A DNA stretch of 64,000 bases from Streptomyces sp. CCM_MD2014 (lineage in GTDB: Bacteria; Actinomycetota; Actinomycetes; Streptomycetales; Streptomycetaceae): contig NZ_CP009754.1 of the NCBI RefSeq assembly GCF_000772045.1, forward strand, positions 6,572,001 through 6,636,000, in the 5' to 3' direction. Under the pieces are notes generated by a model that was not told where the DNA came from, did no database searches, and worked only from the letters and a program-made list of their open reading frames with translations. This document shows, piece after piece, positions 9,464 to 18,288 of the stretch. The position numbers and the translations under genes were made by a program. Every line of letters begins with the position of its first letter. The stretch's first letter is position 1.

Positions 9464-11290
9464 TCAGGCCCCTGTCTTGCTCAGGACTGCGGGCGCGTCG
9501 GCCTCTTCGTGGAACTCCAGCTTGCGGCGCCGGTTGGCGACGAGGCCCTCCGGGCGGAAGCGCATCAGCAGGACGAGTGCGAGTCCGAAGGCGAAGAGCT
9601 GGTAGTCGTCGAGGAATTGGAGCTTGTTGGGGATGAGGAACAGCAGTGCCGCGCCGATGAGCGGGCCGGCGATGGTGCCCATGCCGCCGAGGACGACGGC
9701 CGCGAGCAGGAAGGCCGAGTTGGGCGGTGTGGTGCCGGCGAAGAGGTACTGCTCGGGGGTGACGGTGTAGGTGACGTGGGCCTGGACGGTGCCGGCGAGT
9801 CCGGCGAGCGAGGCGCCGACGGCGAAGGCGATGAGTTTCACGCGGAAGCCGTTGATGCCCATGGCGAGCGCGGCGGTCTCGTCCTCGCGGATGGCGACCC
9901 AGGCGCGGCCGATGCGGGAGTCGCCGCTGCGTCGGAAGACGAGGACGACGACGGCTGTGATGATGAGCATCAGCAGGAAGTAGTTGGCGAATCGGCCGAG
10001 GGTGAAGCCGCCGATGTCGTGGGAGATCCCGAGGTCGAAGCCGAGGATTTTGAGGTCGGGGATGGACGAGATGCCGTTGGAGCCGTTGGTGACGTCGGGT
10101 CCCGAGGTGCCGTCCAGGTTGTTGGCGGTGATTCGGAAGATCTCACCGAAGCCGAGCGTCACGATGGCGAGGTAGTCGCCGCGCAGTCGCAGTGTGGGTG
10201 CGCCGATGAGGACGCCGAAGATCAGCGAGGCGGCGGCGCCGACGAGGACGGCGGCCCAGAAGGGCAGGTGCAGGTCGAAGGGCGAGCTGGGGGAGCCGGA
10301 GACCATGGAGGCGGCGTAGGCGCCGACGCCGAGGAAGGCGACGTAGCCGAGGTCGAGCAGGCCGGCGAGGCCGACGACGATGTTGAGTCCGAGGGCGACG
10401 GTGGCGAAGATCAGGATGTAGACGCCGAGGGTGGCGTACTGGTCGTCGGACTGGGTGAAGGGGAAGCAGGCCGCTGCGATGAAGGCGCCGCAGATGGTGA
10501 TGTTCTGGTGCCGTGCGGTGATCTCGGTGGCGTGGCTGATCAGTCCGGAGCGGTGGAGTGCGGTGAAGCCGAAGCCGGAGACGATGAGGAAGCCGACGAA
10601 GAGTTCGTCGTACTCGGTGCCGATGCCGTAGGTGAAGACGAGCAGGGCCAGTGCGAGGACGGCGACGATGATGAGGATTTCGATGGAGGAGGGCAGGGCG
10701 CGTACGGGCCGGGGCTCTTTGGAGGCGAAGGCCGCGCGGATGGTCTGCCAGTTGTGCGAGCTGGTGTGCTTGAACTGGTCCCAGCCGGTGTCGTCGGGGT
10801 CGAACGGGTCGGGTTCGGGGCGTTCGAAGGGGAGGGCGAGTGCGCCGAGGAACGCGATGAGGGTGACGGCTGCGGCGATGTAGCCGCCGGGTTCGAGGTT
10901 GACGACGCCGCCGAGTTGGGCGCTGATCGCGATGATCGTGTACCAGGTGGTGGCGAAGGCGGCGAGTGCGGCGAACTTGAGTGCCGCGTCGGCGCCGGCG
11001 GGTGCGAGCCAGCCCAGTCCCTTGATGCCGTAGGAGGCGAGGCCGAAGAGGGTGGTGACGGCGCCGGCGATGAGTACCAGGACCTGGAGGCCGCCCGGGT
11101 AGCCGTAGACGGTGAGGTCGCCGGGGAACTCGGCGGTCCAGGTCCAGGCGAGGAAGGTGGAGACGACGGTGAGGATGCCGCCGCCGGTGGCGAGGGCGCG
11201 GCCGAGGTTCGCGGGTATGCCGATGAGGCCGGAGGTGTCGCCCTGGGCGGGGGCGCCGGTGTTCTTGGGTGCGGTGGTCTGTGTGGTCAT
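9464..11290 (-). CDS. livM: Branched-chain amino-acid ABC transporter permease LivM (long form)
   Basis: About 608 residues, read from the ATG at 11290 (MTTQTTAPKNT). The C-terminal part is the LivM permease core with many membrane helices and the conserved GLAGLLDLGYVAFLGVGAYA and LRGDYLAIVTLGFGEI segments. The first 240 or so residues add about four more hydrophobic helices, seen in some actinobacterial LivM proteins but absent from the E. coli form of about 425 residues. It forms the membrane channel with LivH. It follows livH by five bases. Confidence 0.93.
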   Translation of the reverse strand: MTTQTTAPKNTGAPAQGDTSGLIGIPANLGRALATGGGILTVVSTFLAWTWTAEFPGDLTVYGYPGGLQVLVLIAGAVTTLFGLASYGIKGLGWLAPAGADAALKFAALAAFATTWYTIIAISAQLGGVVNLEPGGYIAAAVTLIAFLGALALPFERPEPDPFDPDDTGWDQFKHTSSHNWQTIRAAFASKEPRPVRALPSSIEILIIVAVLALALLVFTYGIGTEYDELFVGFLIVSGFGFTALHRSGLISHATEITARHQNITICGAFIAAACFPFTQSDDQYATLGVYILIFATVALGLNIVVGLAGLLDLGYVAFLGVGAYAASMVSGSPSSPFDLHLPFWAAVLVGAAASLIFGVLIGAPTLRLRGDYLAIVTLGFGEIFRITANNLDGTSGPDVTNGSNGISSIPDLKILGFDLGISHDIGGFTLGRFANYFLLMLIITAVVVLVFRRSGDSRIGRAWVAIREDETAALAMGINGFRVKLIAFAVGASLAGLAGTVQAHVTYTVTPEQYLFAGTTPPNSAFLLAAVVLGGMGTIAGPLIGAALLFLIPNKLQFLDDYQLFAFGLALVLLMRFRPEGLVANRRRKLEFHEEADAPAVLSKTGA

Positions 11291-11295
11291 CGGTG

Positions 11296-12228
11296 TCACG
11301 CCCTGTCCGCAACGCGTTCGCCGAGCAGGCCCTGTGGCCTGAACAACAGCACGAGGATGAGGAGGATGAAGGCCCAGACGTCGGACCAGGACTGGCTGCC
11401 GAACTTGTCGAGGCCGGGGATGTCGGCGATGTAGGCGGTGGCCAGGGTTTCGGCGACGCCGAGGACGACGCCGCCGATCATGGCTCCGTAGATGTTGCCG
11501 ATGCCGCCGAGGACGGCTGCGGTGAAGGCCTTGAGGCCGAGGATGAAGCCCATCTTGAAGTCGATCTGGCCGTACTTGAGTCCGTTGGCCACGGCTCCGA
11601 CGGCGGCGAAGACGGCGCCGAGGGCGAAGGCGACGACGATGATGCGGTCGGTGTTGACGCCCATCAGCTTGGCGGTGTCGGGGTCCTGTGCGGTGGCCTG
11701 CATGCCTCGTCCGGTGCGGGTGCGCATCACGAAGAAGCCGAGGATGGCCATGCTCACCGGGGCGGCGACGAACAGGAAGATGTCGCCGGTCTGGAGGGTG
11801 ACGCTGCCGATGTGGAAGGGGCCGCCGTCGATCTGGGGGAAGGTCCTGGCCGATTTGGCTTCGGGGTACCAGGCCCATACCGCCTGCTGGAGGGCGAGGG
11901 AGAGGCCGATGGCGGTGATGAGGGGGGCGAGGCGGGGGGCGCCGCGCAGGGGGCGGTAGGCGAACCGTTCCGCCCCGACGGCGACGGCGACGGAGACGAC
12001 CATGGCGCCGAGGAGCATCAGGGGCAGGGCGATCAGCATGGAGGTGCCGTCGGGCAGGATGTAGACGTAGACCGTGAGCGCGCCGAAGGCGCCGGTCATG
12101 AAGATCTCGCCGTGGGCGAAGTTGATGAGCTGGACAATGCCGTAGACCATTGTGTAGCCGATGGCGATCAGCCCGTACATGGATCCCAGTAGCAGGCCGT
12201 TGACCAGCTGCTGCGGCAGTTCGTTCAC
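11296..12228 (-). CDS. livH: Branched-chain amino-acid ABC transporter permease LivH
   Basis: A 310-residue integral-membrane permease. The N-terminus (GLLLGSMYGLIAIGYTMVYGIVQLINFAHGE) and the GLKAFTAAVLGGIGNIYGAMIGG segment identify LivH. The GTG start at 12228 has a strong GGAGG (12236-12240). It is the first of four closely spaced transporter genes after livK; a strong hairpin lies in the gap between livK and this gene. Confidence 0.96.
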   Translation of the reverse strand: MNELPQQLVNGLLLGSMYGLIAIGYTMVYGIVQLINFAHGEIFMTGAFGALTVYVYILPDGTSMLIALPLMLLGAMVVSVAVAVGAERFAYRPLRGAPRLAPLITAIGLSLALQQAVWAWYPEAKSARTFPQIDGGPFHIGSVTLQTGDIFLFVAAPVSMAILGFFVMRTRTGRGMQATAQDPDTAKLMGVNTDRIIVVAFALGAVFAAVGAVANGLKYGQIDFKMGFILGLKAFTAAVLGGIGNIYGAMIGGVVLGVAETLATAYIADIPGLDKFGSQSWSDVWAFILLILVLLFRPQGLLGERVADRA

Positions 12229-12280
12229 CGCATGTCCTCCGAGACTTTCGGATAATCGACGGATGTGGCCGGATGCGAGT

Positions 12281-12316
12281 CCGCGCGGGGCGCCTGTGGA
12301 ACAGCGCCCCGCGCGG
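12281..12316 (-). terminator. Hairpin between livK and livH (attenuator or mRNA stabiliser)
   Basis: Perfect 13-base arms (12281-12293 and 12304-12316) flank a 10-base loop, 30 bases after the livK stop on the minus strand. There is no T-run. Such hairpins behind binding-protein genes commonly cause partial termination or protect the upstream mRNA. Confidence 0.65.
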
Positions 12317-12345
12317 CTCGTGGGCTGTGGTGCGGGTGTCCGGGG

Positions 12346-13584
12346 TCAGCCGGTGAAGGTGCCGGACTTCACGGAGCCCCACGCACCGTTCTCGACGGCG
12401 TACACGGTGAGCTGCTTGTTGGTGGCGTCACCGAATTCGTCGAAGGAGACCTTGCCGGTCACACCGTCGAAGGAGACGTTCTGCATGGCGTCGACGACCT
12501 TGGCCCGTGCGTCGCTGGGGAGCTTCCCGTCGTTGGCCTCGACGACCTTCTTGACGGCCTCGATGATCGCCCAGGCGGAGTCGTAGGAGTAGCCGCCGTA
12601 CGCCTCGTAGGCCTCCTTGTATCCCGCGGCCTTGTAGTTGGCGACGAATTCCTTGGCGGAGGGGAGTTCCTCGACCGGGGCGCCGACGGAGGTCGCGAGG
12701 TCGCCGTTGCCGCTGGCACCGGCGAGCTTGATGAAGTCGGCGCTGTAGATGCCGTCGCCGCCGACCAGCGGAATCTTGGCGCCGGCGGCCTTGATCTGCT
12801 TGCTGAGCGGTCCGGCCTGCGGGTATTCGCCGCCGTAGTAGACGACGTCGGCGCCGGAGTTCTTGACCTTGGTGGCGACCGCGTTGAAGTCCTTGGTGTC
12901 GGGGTTGATGTGCTCGGTGCCGACCACCTTGCCGCCGAGCTTCTTGAACTCTTCGGTGAAGGTGGCGGCGAGGCCGGCGCCGTAGGTCTTCTTGTCGTCG
13001 ATGACGAAGACCTTGCGCTTCTTGGAGTCGTTGTAGACGTACTGTGCGGCGAACGGTCCCTGGATGGCGTCCGTGGTCGCGGTACGGAAGTACGACTTGT
13101 ACGGCCGGACCTTCTTGGTCTGCCAGTCCACGCCCTGGGTGAGGGCGGGGTTGGTGTTGGCCGGGGAGACCTCGACGAGTTTGGCCGTGTCGAAGACCTT
13201 CTGCATGGACTCGCCGACGGAGGAGTTCAGCGGGCCGACGACGCCGAGGACCTTGTCGTTGGCGACGAACTTAGTGGCGTTCTGCTGGCCGACGGAGGGC
13301 TGGCCCTGGTCGTCGAGGGCTTCGACCTTGAAGGTGATGCCTTCGACGGTCTTCTCCTTGTTGGCGGTCTTGGCCGCGAGGTCCGCCGAGTTCTTGATGC
13401 CGAGGCCGAGCGCGGACAGGTCGCCGGTCAGCGGGGCGTCGACGCCGATGACGACGGTGGTGCCACCGCCGCCGTTGCCGGAGTCCGAGCCGCCGCCGTC
13501 GTCGTCGCGCGAGCCGCAGGCGGTGAGGGTGAGCGCTCCCGCCGCCAGAGCGGCGGTGATGGCGATGAGCGAACGTTGACGCAC
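12346..13584 (-). CDS. livK: Branched-chain amino-acid ABC transporter substrate-binding lipoprotein
   Basis: A 412-residue extracytoplasmic binding protein of the Leu/Ile/Val family. The GTG start at 13584 has AAGGA six bases upstream and gives a classic lipoprotein signal ending LTLTAC, so the mature protein is anchored through that Cys; a Gly/Ser/Asp-rich linker follows. The body (VIGVDAPLTGDLSALG, GVVGPLNSSV, VYYGGEYPQAGPL) is a periplasmic-binding-protein type I fold. An in-frame ATG at 13815 would add 77 residues before the signal and is rejected. It leads the liv operon. Confidence 0.95.
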   Translation of the reverse strand: MRQRSLIAITAALAAGALTLTACGSRDDDGGGSDSGNGGGGTTVVIGVDAPLTGDLSALGLGIKNSADLAAKTANKEKTVEGITFKVEALDDQGQPSVGQQNATKFVANDKVLGVVGPLNSSVGESMQKVFDTAKLVEVSPANTNPALTQGVDWQTKKVRPYKSYFRTATTDAIQGPFAAQYVYNDSKKRKVFVIDDKKTYGAGLAATFTEEFKKLGGKVVGTEHINPDTKDFNAVATKVKNSGADVVYYGGEYPQAGPLSKQIKAAGAKIPLVGGDGIYSADFIKLAGASGNGDLATSVGAPVEELPSAKEFVANYKAAGYKEAYEAYGGYSYDSAWAIIEAVKKVVEANDGKLPSDARAKVVDAMQNVSFDGVTGKVSFDEFGDATNKQLTVYAVENGAWGSVKSGTFTG

Positions 13585-13981
13585 GATCAGTCCTTTCCCT
13601 GGCACGGCCGCTTCCCCGTGGAGGCGGTCGAGTCGAGCGCGGGGCCGAAATGACAATCCGACGGCGCGGTGACTGGCCGTGACTCTAAGCGTGTGTAGGG
13701 AAGGTGGAGGAGGGTCTGACTCAGGCTGTGACTCTCTTGTTATGACACCGGGTATTGCAGAGCGGTACTGGCTGGGAAGAAGGGCTGAATTCAGGCCGAT
13801 TCGCCCTGTCCGCATGGTGAGAACCCGCAGGACCGACGGGGCGCGTTCAGGTGTCTGGGGCGTTTTGGTGATTACCCGGAATCGTTGCTGCAGGCGACCT
13901 CGAGGGTCCGGGAGAGGTCCTGCGCATAGCGCGTCCCCAGGATGAAACTGTGGGACTCTATTGCGCGCGCATTACGCAGCG
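13585..13981. other. 397-base intergenic region upstream of livK
   Basis: No supported gene. It must hold the livK promoter on the minus strand, but I find no convincing -35/-10 pair. The octamer GTGACTCT occurs twice (13679-13686 and 13728-13735) and a related GGACTCT occurs near 13951; these may be regulator sites. GC content is slightly lower than in the flanking genes. Confidence 0.4.
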
Positions 13982-14467
13982 TTACATCCAGGAAGGGAGT
14001 CCGGGATTCCGGGGTGCTTTTTCACATTCCGTCACCCGGAGCGTGACAATGATCTTGCGGGCCGAATGCGATTTTGTCTGGAAAGGTGCCGCGGGGGAGG
14101 AGGCCACCGACAGGCCGTCGTAGGGCTGGGTCAGCCGCGTCACGGTCACGGGCGGTCCCGACCGCACGCTGAGCAGCACCGTGAAGCTGAAGCCGCCGGC
14201 CGCGGTTGCCGGGGAGCCGGTCACGGGGGCCACGTATACGAGATCGATCGCCTGGGACGGGTACGGCGGCGGGGGAGCGGGGCGCGGCTGCGGCCGGCTC
14301 GCGCAGAGGTAGCCGCCGCCCGCCAGGACGGCGAGGGCGGCGGCGGAGGCGAGGACGGCCCGGCGGTGGCGCGCGTAGATCAGCGCGAGCCGTCCCCGCG
14401 GCCGGGGCGGCGGCGCCTCCTGGACGTGGGTGTCCTCGCCCGGTTCGACGGGGCCGATGCCGCTCAT
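13982..14467 (-). CDS. Hypothetical membrane-anchored protein
   Basis: A 161-residue protein starting MSGIGPVEPGEDTHVQ. An Arg-rich cytoplasmic patch precedes one hydrophobic helix at about 45-65 (VLASAAALAVLAGGGYL), then a Pro-rich stretch and a beta-rich extracytoplasmic domain of about 85 residues. Its ATG overlaps the stop of the upstream lipoprotein gene (ATGA at 14464-14467), so the two are co-translated. I do not recognise a family; an envelope role is inferred only from topology and the partner gene. Confidence 0.75.
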   Translation of the reverse strand: MSGIGPVEPGEDTHVQEAPPPRPRGRLALIYARHRRAVLASAAALAVLAGGGYLCASRPQPRPAPPPPYPSQAIDLVYVAPVTGSPATAAGGFSFTVLLSVRSGPPVTVTRLTQPYDGLSVASSPAAPFQTKSHSARKIIVTLRVTECEKAPRNPGLPSWM

Positions 14468-14892
14468 GACCGCCACGGGCCGCGGCTCGGGCCGCCGTCG
14501 CGGTATCCGTCGGTGCACGCCTGCCGTACCCGGCGCTCGGTCAACTCCCCAACTGCCCGGGCGCCTTGGTCCCGCTTCGCGGTCCGCGCCGCGTCCACGA
14601 CCTCCCGCAGGATGTCGTACTGCCGGTTGGACAGTCCCATCGACTGATAGTCGCCGTAGGGCTCGCCGCCGTCCAGCATCTCGCGCGCCCAGTACCCGAC
14701 GGCGCTCACGCACAACTCCGCGCCGGACATGGGCGGAGGGGTTCGCGGGAGCCCGGGCGAGGCGGAGGTGCCGGGCGTGCCACGGGCGGAACCGTCGCCT
14801 GAGTCACCGCAGTTGCCGCAGCCGGCGACCGCGACGGCCATGAGCAGCGTCAGTGCCGCCCGTCCCGGCCGGAGTGGTCCTCCCCGTCCCAT
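14464..14892 (-). CDS. Hypothetical lipoprotein
   Basis: A 142-residue protein with an N-terminal hydrophobic segment ending VAVAGCGNC, a probable lipobox with the lipidated Cys near residue 25. A Ser/Pro/Gly-rich linker follows, then a small domain (AELCVSAVGYWAREML...GLSNRQYDILREVVDAARTA) with helical character. It is translationally coupled to the membrane-anchored protein downstream. Family unknown; both may act together at the cell surface. Confidence 0.78.
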   Translation of the reverse strand: MGRGGPLRPGRAALTLLMAVAVAGCGNCGDSGDGSARGTPGTSASPGLPRTPPPMSGAELCVSAVGYWAREMLDGGEPYGDYQSMGLSNRQYDILREVVDAARTAKRDQGARAVGELTERRVRQACTDGYRDGGPSRGPWRS

Positions 14893-15131
14893 GTTCCGAC
14901 GCTATGGCGCGGGACGAGCGGGGGCAACGGCCCGGGCGCGGGTGCCCCGGGGCCCGGGCACCCGGGCGCCGACGTCTGTGCGGGTGCCTGCCGGTGGGCG
15001 GACGGCCGCCTCCGGATGTCCGGCCACGACCGGCACCGGTGCGCCGCCCGGCGCACCACACGCCGCCCGGCGCCACCGCCGCCGCACCGCAGGTGCGGCG
15101 CACACCACGGCCTGGGCGCCCGGCGTGGCGT

Positions 15132-15620
15132 TCAGCCCGCGGTGCCCGCCCCGGCCCCGCCGCCGGGGTTCGCGTCCCGCAGCAGACAGGTGAGCCGGGC
15201 GGTGCACACCCGGCGGTCCTGCTCGTCGCTGATCACGACCTCGTACGTCGCCGTCGAACGGCCCCGGTGCACCGGCGTGGCCACCCCGGTGACCAGGCCG
15301 GAGCGGACCCCGCGGTGGTGGGTGCAGTTCAGGTCGACCCCGACGGCGATCTTGGAGGCACCGCCGTGCAGCATCGAGCCGACCGAACCGAGCGTCTCGG
15401 CCAGCACGGCCGAGGCGCCGCCGTGCAGCAGTCCGTACGGCTGGGTGTTGCCCTCCACCGGCATGGTGCCGACGACCCGGTCCGCCGACGCCTCGACGAT
15501 CTGGACGCCCATGCGTGTCCCCAGGTGCCCGGCGGAGAACAGCGCGGGCAGGTCGACGCCGAGCGCGGCGTACTCGTCGATGACCTCCTGCGGGAACTGC
15601 ACCTGCTGCCGCTCGCCCAT
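15132..15620 (-). CDS. Hotdog-fold thioesterase (PaaI family)
   Basis: A 162-residue hotdog-fold protein. LHGGASAVLAETLGS at about 65-79 holds the conserved His66-Gly-Gly and the catalytic acid Glu75 of PaaI-type acyl-CoA thioesterases. The C-terminus (about 150-162) is a short Gly/Ala-rich tail. The substrate is unknown; family members hydrolyse phenylacetyl-CoA-type or other aryl/acyl-CoA. A 12-bp hairpin and a TetR-like palindrome lie between it and the upstream oxidoreductase, suggesting that it is separately regulated. Confidence 0.9.
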   Translation of the reverse strand: MGERQQVQFPQEVIDEYAALGVDLPALFSAGHLGTRMGVQIVEASADRVVGTMPVEGNTQPYGLLHGGASAVLAETLGSVGSMLHGGASKIAVGVDLNCTHHRGVRSGLVTGVATPVHRGRSTATYEVVISDEQDRRVCTARLTCLLRDANPGGGAGAGTAG

Positions 15621-15654
15621 GGCCGGCTCCGTTTCGTCGATCCGTCTGTGTGCC

Positions 15655-15683
15655 GGCCGGCCGGTCGCGGTGACCGGCCGGCC
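15655..15683 (-). terminator. GC hairpin between the FdhF-like gene and the thioesterase gene
   Basis: Perfect 12-base arms GGCCGGCCGGTC/GACCGGCCGGCC enclose a 5-base loop. It is the likely terminator of the upstream oxidoreductase gene, though no T-run follows. Confidence 0.6.
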
Positions 15684-15704
15684 GCTTGGTCAGGCTTGGC
15701 CTCG

Positions 15705-15720
15705 CTGAGCGAACGCTCAG
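15705..15720. promoter_or_regulatory. TetR-type palindromic operator candidate
   Basis: CTGAGCG-AA-CGCTCAG is a perfect 7-bp inverted repeat of the TGAGCGnnCGCTCA kind bound by many TetR regulators. It overlaps the stop codon of the oxidoreductase gene and lies about 85 bases upstream of the thioesterase start. No TetR gene is in the window. Confidence 0.45.
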
Positions 15721-17996
15721 TCGGTCGCCGATTGTTCCAGACGGACGACCACGGACTTGCTGGCCGGGGTGTTGCTGGTGTCCGCGGTGGCGTCCAGCGG
15801 CACCAGGACGTTGGTCTCCGGGTAGTACGCCGCCGCGCAGCCCCGGGCCGTGGGATAGTGCACGACGCGGAAGCCGGGCGCCCGCCGCTCCACCCCGTCC
15901 CGCCACTCGCTCACCAGGTCGACGTACGAGCCGTCCGCGACGTCCAGCTTCCGGGCGTCCTCCGGACTGACCAGCACGACGCGGCGGCCGTTCCTGATGC
16001 CCCGGTAGCGGTCGTCCAGGCCGTAGATCGTGGTGTTGTACTGGTCGTGCGAGCGCAGCGTCTGCAGCAGCAGCCGCCCCTCGGGCAGCTCGGGGAACTC
16101 GACCGGCGCGGCGGTGAAGTTGGCCTTCCCCGTGGCCGTCGGGAAGCGGCGCTCGTCGCGCGGGGCGTGCGGCAGGGCGAACCCGCCGGGACGCGCCACG
16201 CGCGCGTTGAAGTCCTCGAAGCCCGGCACGACCCGCCCGATGCGGTCGCGGATCGTCGCGTAGTCCTTCTCGAACTCCTCCCACGGCGTGCGGCTCTTCT
16301 CGCCCAGCACCCGGCGCGCCAGCCGGCACACGATCGCGGGCTCGGACAGCAACTGCGCGCTCGCGGGCTCCAGCCGCCCGCGCGAGGCGTGCACCATGCC
16401 CATGGAGTCCTCGACCGTCACGAACTGCTCGCCGCCCCCCTGGACGTCGCGCTCGGTGCGGCCCAGCGTCGGCAGGATCAGCGCCCGCGCACCCGTGACC
16501 GCGTGCGAGCGGTTGAGCTTCGTCGACACGTGCACGGTGAGCCGCGCGCGGCGCATGGCCGCCTCGGTGACCTCCGTGTCGGGGGAGGCGGAGACGAAGT
16601 TGCCGCCCATGGCGAAGAACACCTTCGCCTCGCCGTCGCGCAGCGCACGGATGGCCCGTACGACGTCGTAACCGTGCTCGCGCGGCGGTGCGAAGCCGAA
16701 CTCCTTCTCGAGGGCGTCCAGGAACGCGGGCGCGGGCCGCTCGAAGATGCCCATCGTGCGGTCGCCCTGCACGTTCGAGTGGCCGCGCACCGGGCACACG
16801 CCCGCGCCGGGCCGGCCGATGTTGCCGCGCAGCAGCAGGAAGTTGACGACTTCGCGGATGGTGGGCACCGAGTGCTTGTGCTGCGTCAGGCCCATCGCCC
16901 AGCACACGATGGTGCGCTCGGAGGCGAGCACCATGCGCAGCGCTTCCTCGATCTCCGCGCGCGTGAGACCGGTCGCCGCGAGCGTCTCGTCCCAGTCGGC
17001 GGCGCGGGCGGCCGCGGCGAACTCCTCGTAGCCGTGCGTGTGTTCCGCGACGAACGCCTCGTCGACCGCGCCCTCGGTCTGGAGGATCAGCTTGTTGAGG
17101 AGCCGGAACAGGGCCTGGTCGCCGCCGAGGCGGATCTGCAGGAACAGGTCGGTGAGGGAGGCGCCCGCGGTGAGCCCCTTGGGGGTCTGCGGGTTCTTGA
17201 AGCGCTCGAGTCCGGCCTCGGGCAGCGGATTGACGCTGATGATCTTCGCGCCGTTCGCCTTGGCCTTCTCCAGGGCGGAGAGCATCCGCGGGTGGTTGGT
17301 GCCCGGGTTCTGGCCCGCCACGATGATCAGGTCGGACTTGTAGAGGTCCTCCAGCAGGACGCTGCCCTTGCCGACGCCGATGGTCTCGGACAGGGCCGAG
17401 CCGGACGACTCGTGGCACATGTTGGAGCAGTCCGGCAGGTTGTTGGTGCCCAGCTCGCGCGCGAAGAGCTGGTAGAGGAACGCCGCCTCGTTGCTGGTGC
17501 GTCCCGAGGTGTAGAAGACGGCCTCGTCCGGCGAGTCCAGCGCGGCGATCTCCTCCGCGACGATGCCGAAGGCACGCTCCCAGGTGACCGGCTCGTAGTG
17601 CTCGCCGCCCTCCGGCAGGTACACCGGGTGCGTGAGCCGGCCCTGCTGGCCCAGCCAGTAGCCGCTGCGGGTGGCGAGGTCGGCGACGGGGTGCGCGGCG
17701 AAGAACTCCGGGGTGACCCGGCGCAGGGTGGCCTCCTCGGCCACGGCCTTCGCGCCGTTCTCGCAGAACTCCGCCTTGTGCCGGTGGTCGCCCTCCGGCC
17801 AGGCACAGCCCGGGCAGTCGAAGCCGTCCTTCTGATTGACGCGCAGGAGCGTCAGCGCCGTCCGCTTCACACCCATCTGCCGCTGCGCCACCCGCAAGGT
17901 GTGGCCGATCGCCGGGATGCCCGCCGCCGCGTGCTGGGGCTCCGTAACCTGCGGCGCGTCCTGAACCGGATCACCCTTGGGCGGCTTGGTCGCCAT
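15717..17996 (-). CDS. FdhF/YdeP-type molybdopterin oxidoreductase
   Basis: A 759-residue molybdopterin oxidoreductase of the FdhF/YdeP family, related to the formate dehydrogenase alpha subunit. Cys61 and Cys64 in CPGCAWP and Cys78 begin the N-terminal segment. CSNMCHESSGSALSETIG is the family's cofactor-binding loop, and GQNPGTNHPRML, GNIGRPGAGVCPVRGHSN and the C-terminal molydopterin-dinucleotide domain follow. There is no selenocysteine codon. E. coli YdeP is linked to acid resistance; the true substrate is unknown. It stands alone, without electron-transfer subunits or an fdhD gene in the window. Confidence 0.9.
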   Translation of the reverse strand: MATKPPKGDPVQDAPQVTEPQHAAAGIPAIGHTLRVAQRQMGVKRTALTLLRVNQKDGFDCPGCAWPEGDHRHKAEFCENGAKAVAEEATLRRVTPEFFAAHPVADLATRSGYWLGQQGRLTHPVYLPEGGEHYEPVTWERAFGIVAEEIAALDSPDEAVFYTSGRTSNEAAFLYQLFARELGTNNLPDCSNMCHESSGSALSETIGVGKGSVLLEDLYKSDLIIVAGQNPGTNHPRMLSALEKAKANGAKIISVNPLPEAGLERFKNPQTPKGLTAGASLTDLFLQIRLGGDQALFRLLNKLILQTEGAVDEAFVAEHTHGYEEFAAAARAADWDETLAATGLTRAEIEEALRMVLASERTIVCWAMGLTQHKHSVPTIREVVNFLLLRGNIGRPGAGVCPVRGHSNVQGDRTMGIFERPAPAFLDALEKEFGFAPPREHGYDVVRAIRALRDGEAKVFFAMGGNFVSASPDTEVTEAAMRRARLTVHVSTKLNRSHAVTGARALILPTLGRTERDVQGGGEQFVTVEDSMGMVHASRGRLEPASAQLLSEPAIVCRLARRVLGEKSRTPWEEFEKDYATIRDRIGRVVPGFEDFNARVARPGGFALPHAPRDERRFPTATGKANFTAAPVEFPELPEGRLLLQTLRSHDQYNTTIYGLDDRYRGIRNGRRVVLVSPEDARKLDVADGSYVDLVSEWRDGVERRAPGFRVVHYPTARGCAAAYYPETNVLVPLDATADTSNTPASKSVVVRLEQSATD

Positions 17997-18258
17997 CGCG
18001 CGCTCCTTCGCTTACGCGTTGTGAACTAGGTCTCCGATCCTCGCACGCGCCGACGGCAGCGAGGTCGTTCGGGTCGGTGCGGGGCCGGCACGCAGTGGTC
18101 GCCGACGGAACGATGGCGGGCTACTGCCGCCGGGCGGAGGAGGCCCCGAAGGGGCGCGGGGCTCCGTTCGGTGTGCGGCTCCGCCGCGTGGGCGCGACCA
18201 GGCGCAACGCACCCGCAGACGGACCGCCGCGCCAGGCCGCAGGCGATCCCGGCGCCGA

Positions 18259-18281
18259 CTGTCAGTGGCGCATGGCAGGAT
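18259..18281 (+). promoter_or_regulatory. PafBC/RecA-NDp-type DNA-damage promoter of polA
   Basis: CTGTCAGTG (18259-18267), eight bases, then CAGGAT (18276-18281) matches TTGTCRGTG-N8-TANNNT with one mismatch in each element. It ends seven bases before the GTG at 18289, the same geometry as at uvrB, so a leaderless transcript is expected. Confidence 0.6.
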
Positions 18282-18288
18282 CGGAGGC

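Noticed and set aside
13585..13981. Riboswitch or small RNA upstream of livK
   Set aside because: No conserved aptamer sequence or strong structure could be recognised; only weak octamer repeats.
14853..18029. 1058-codon plus-strand frame over the molybdoenzyme
   Set aside because: Antisense of the thioesterase and FdhF-like genes, with Arg/Gly-rich composition and no motifs.
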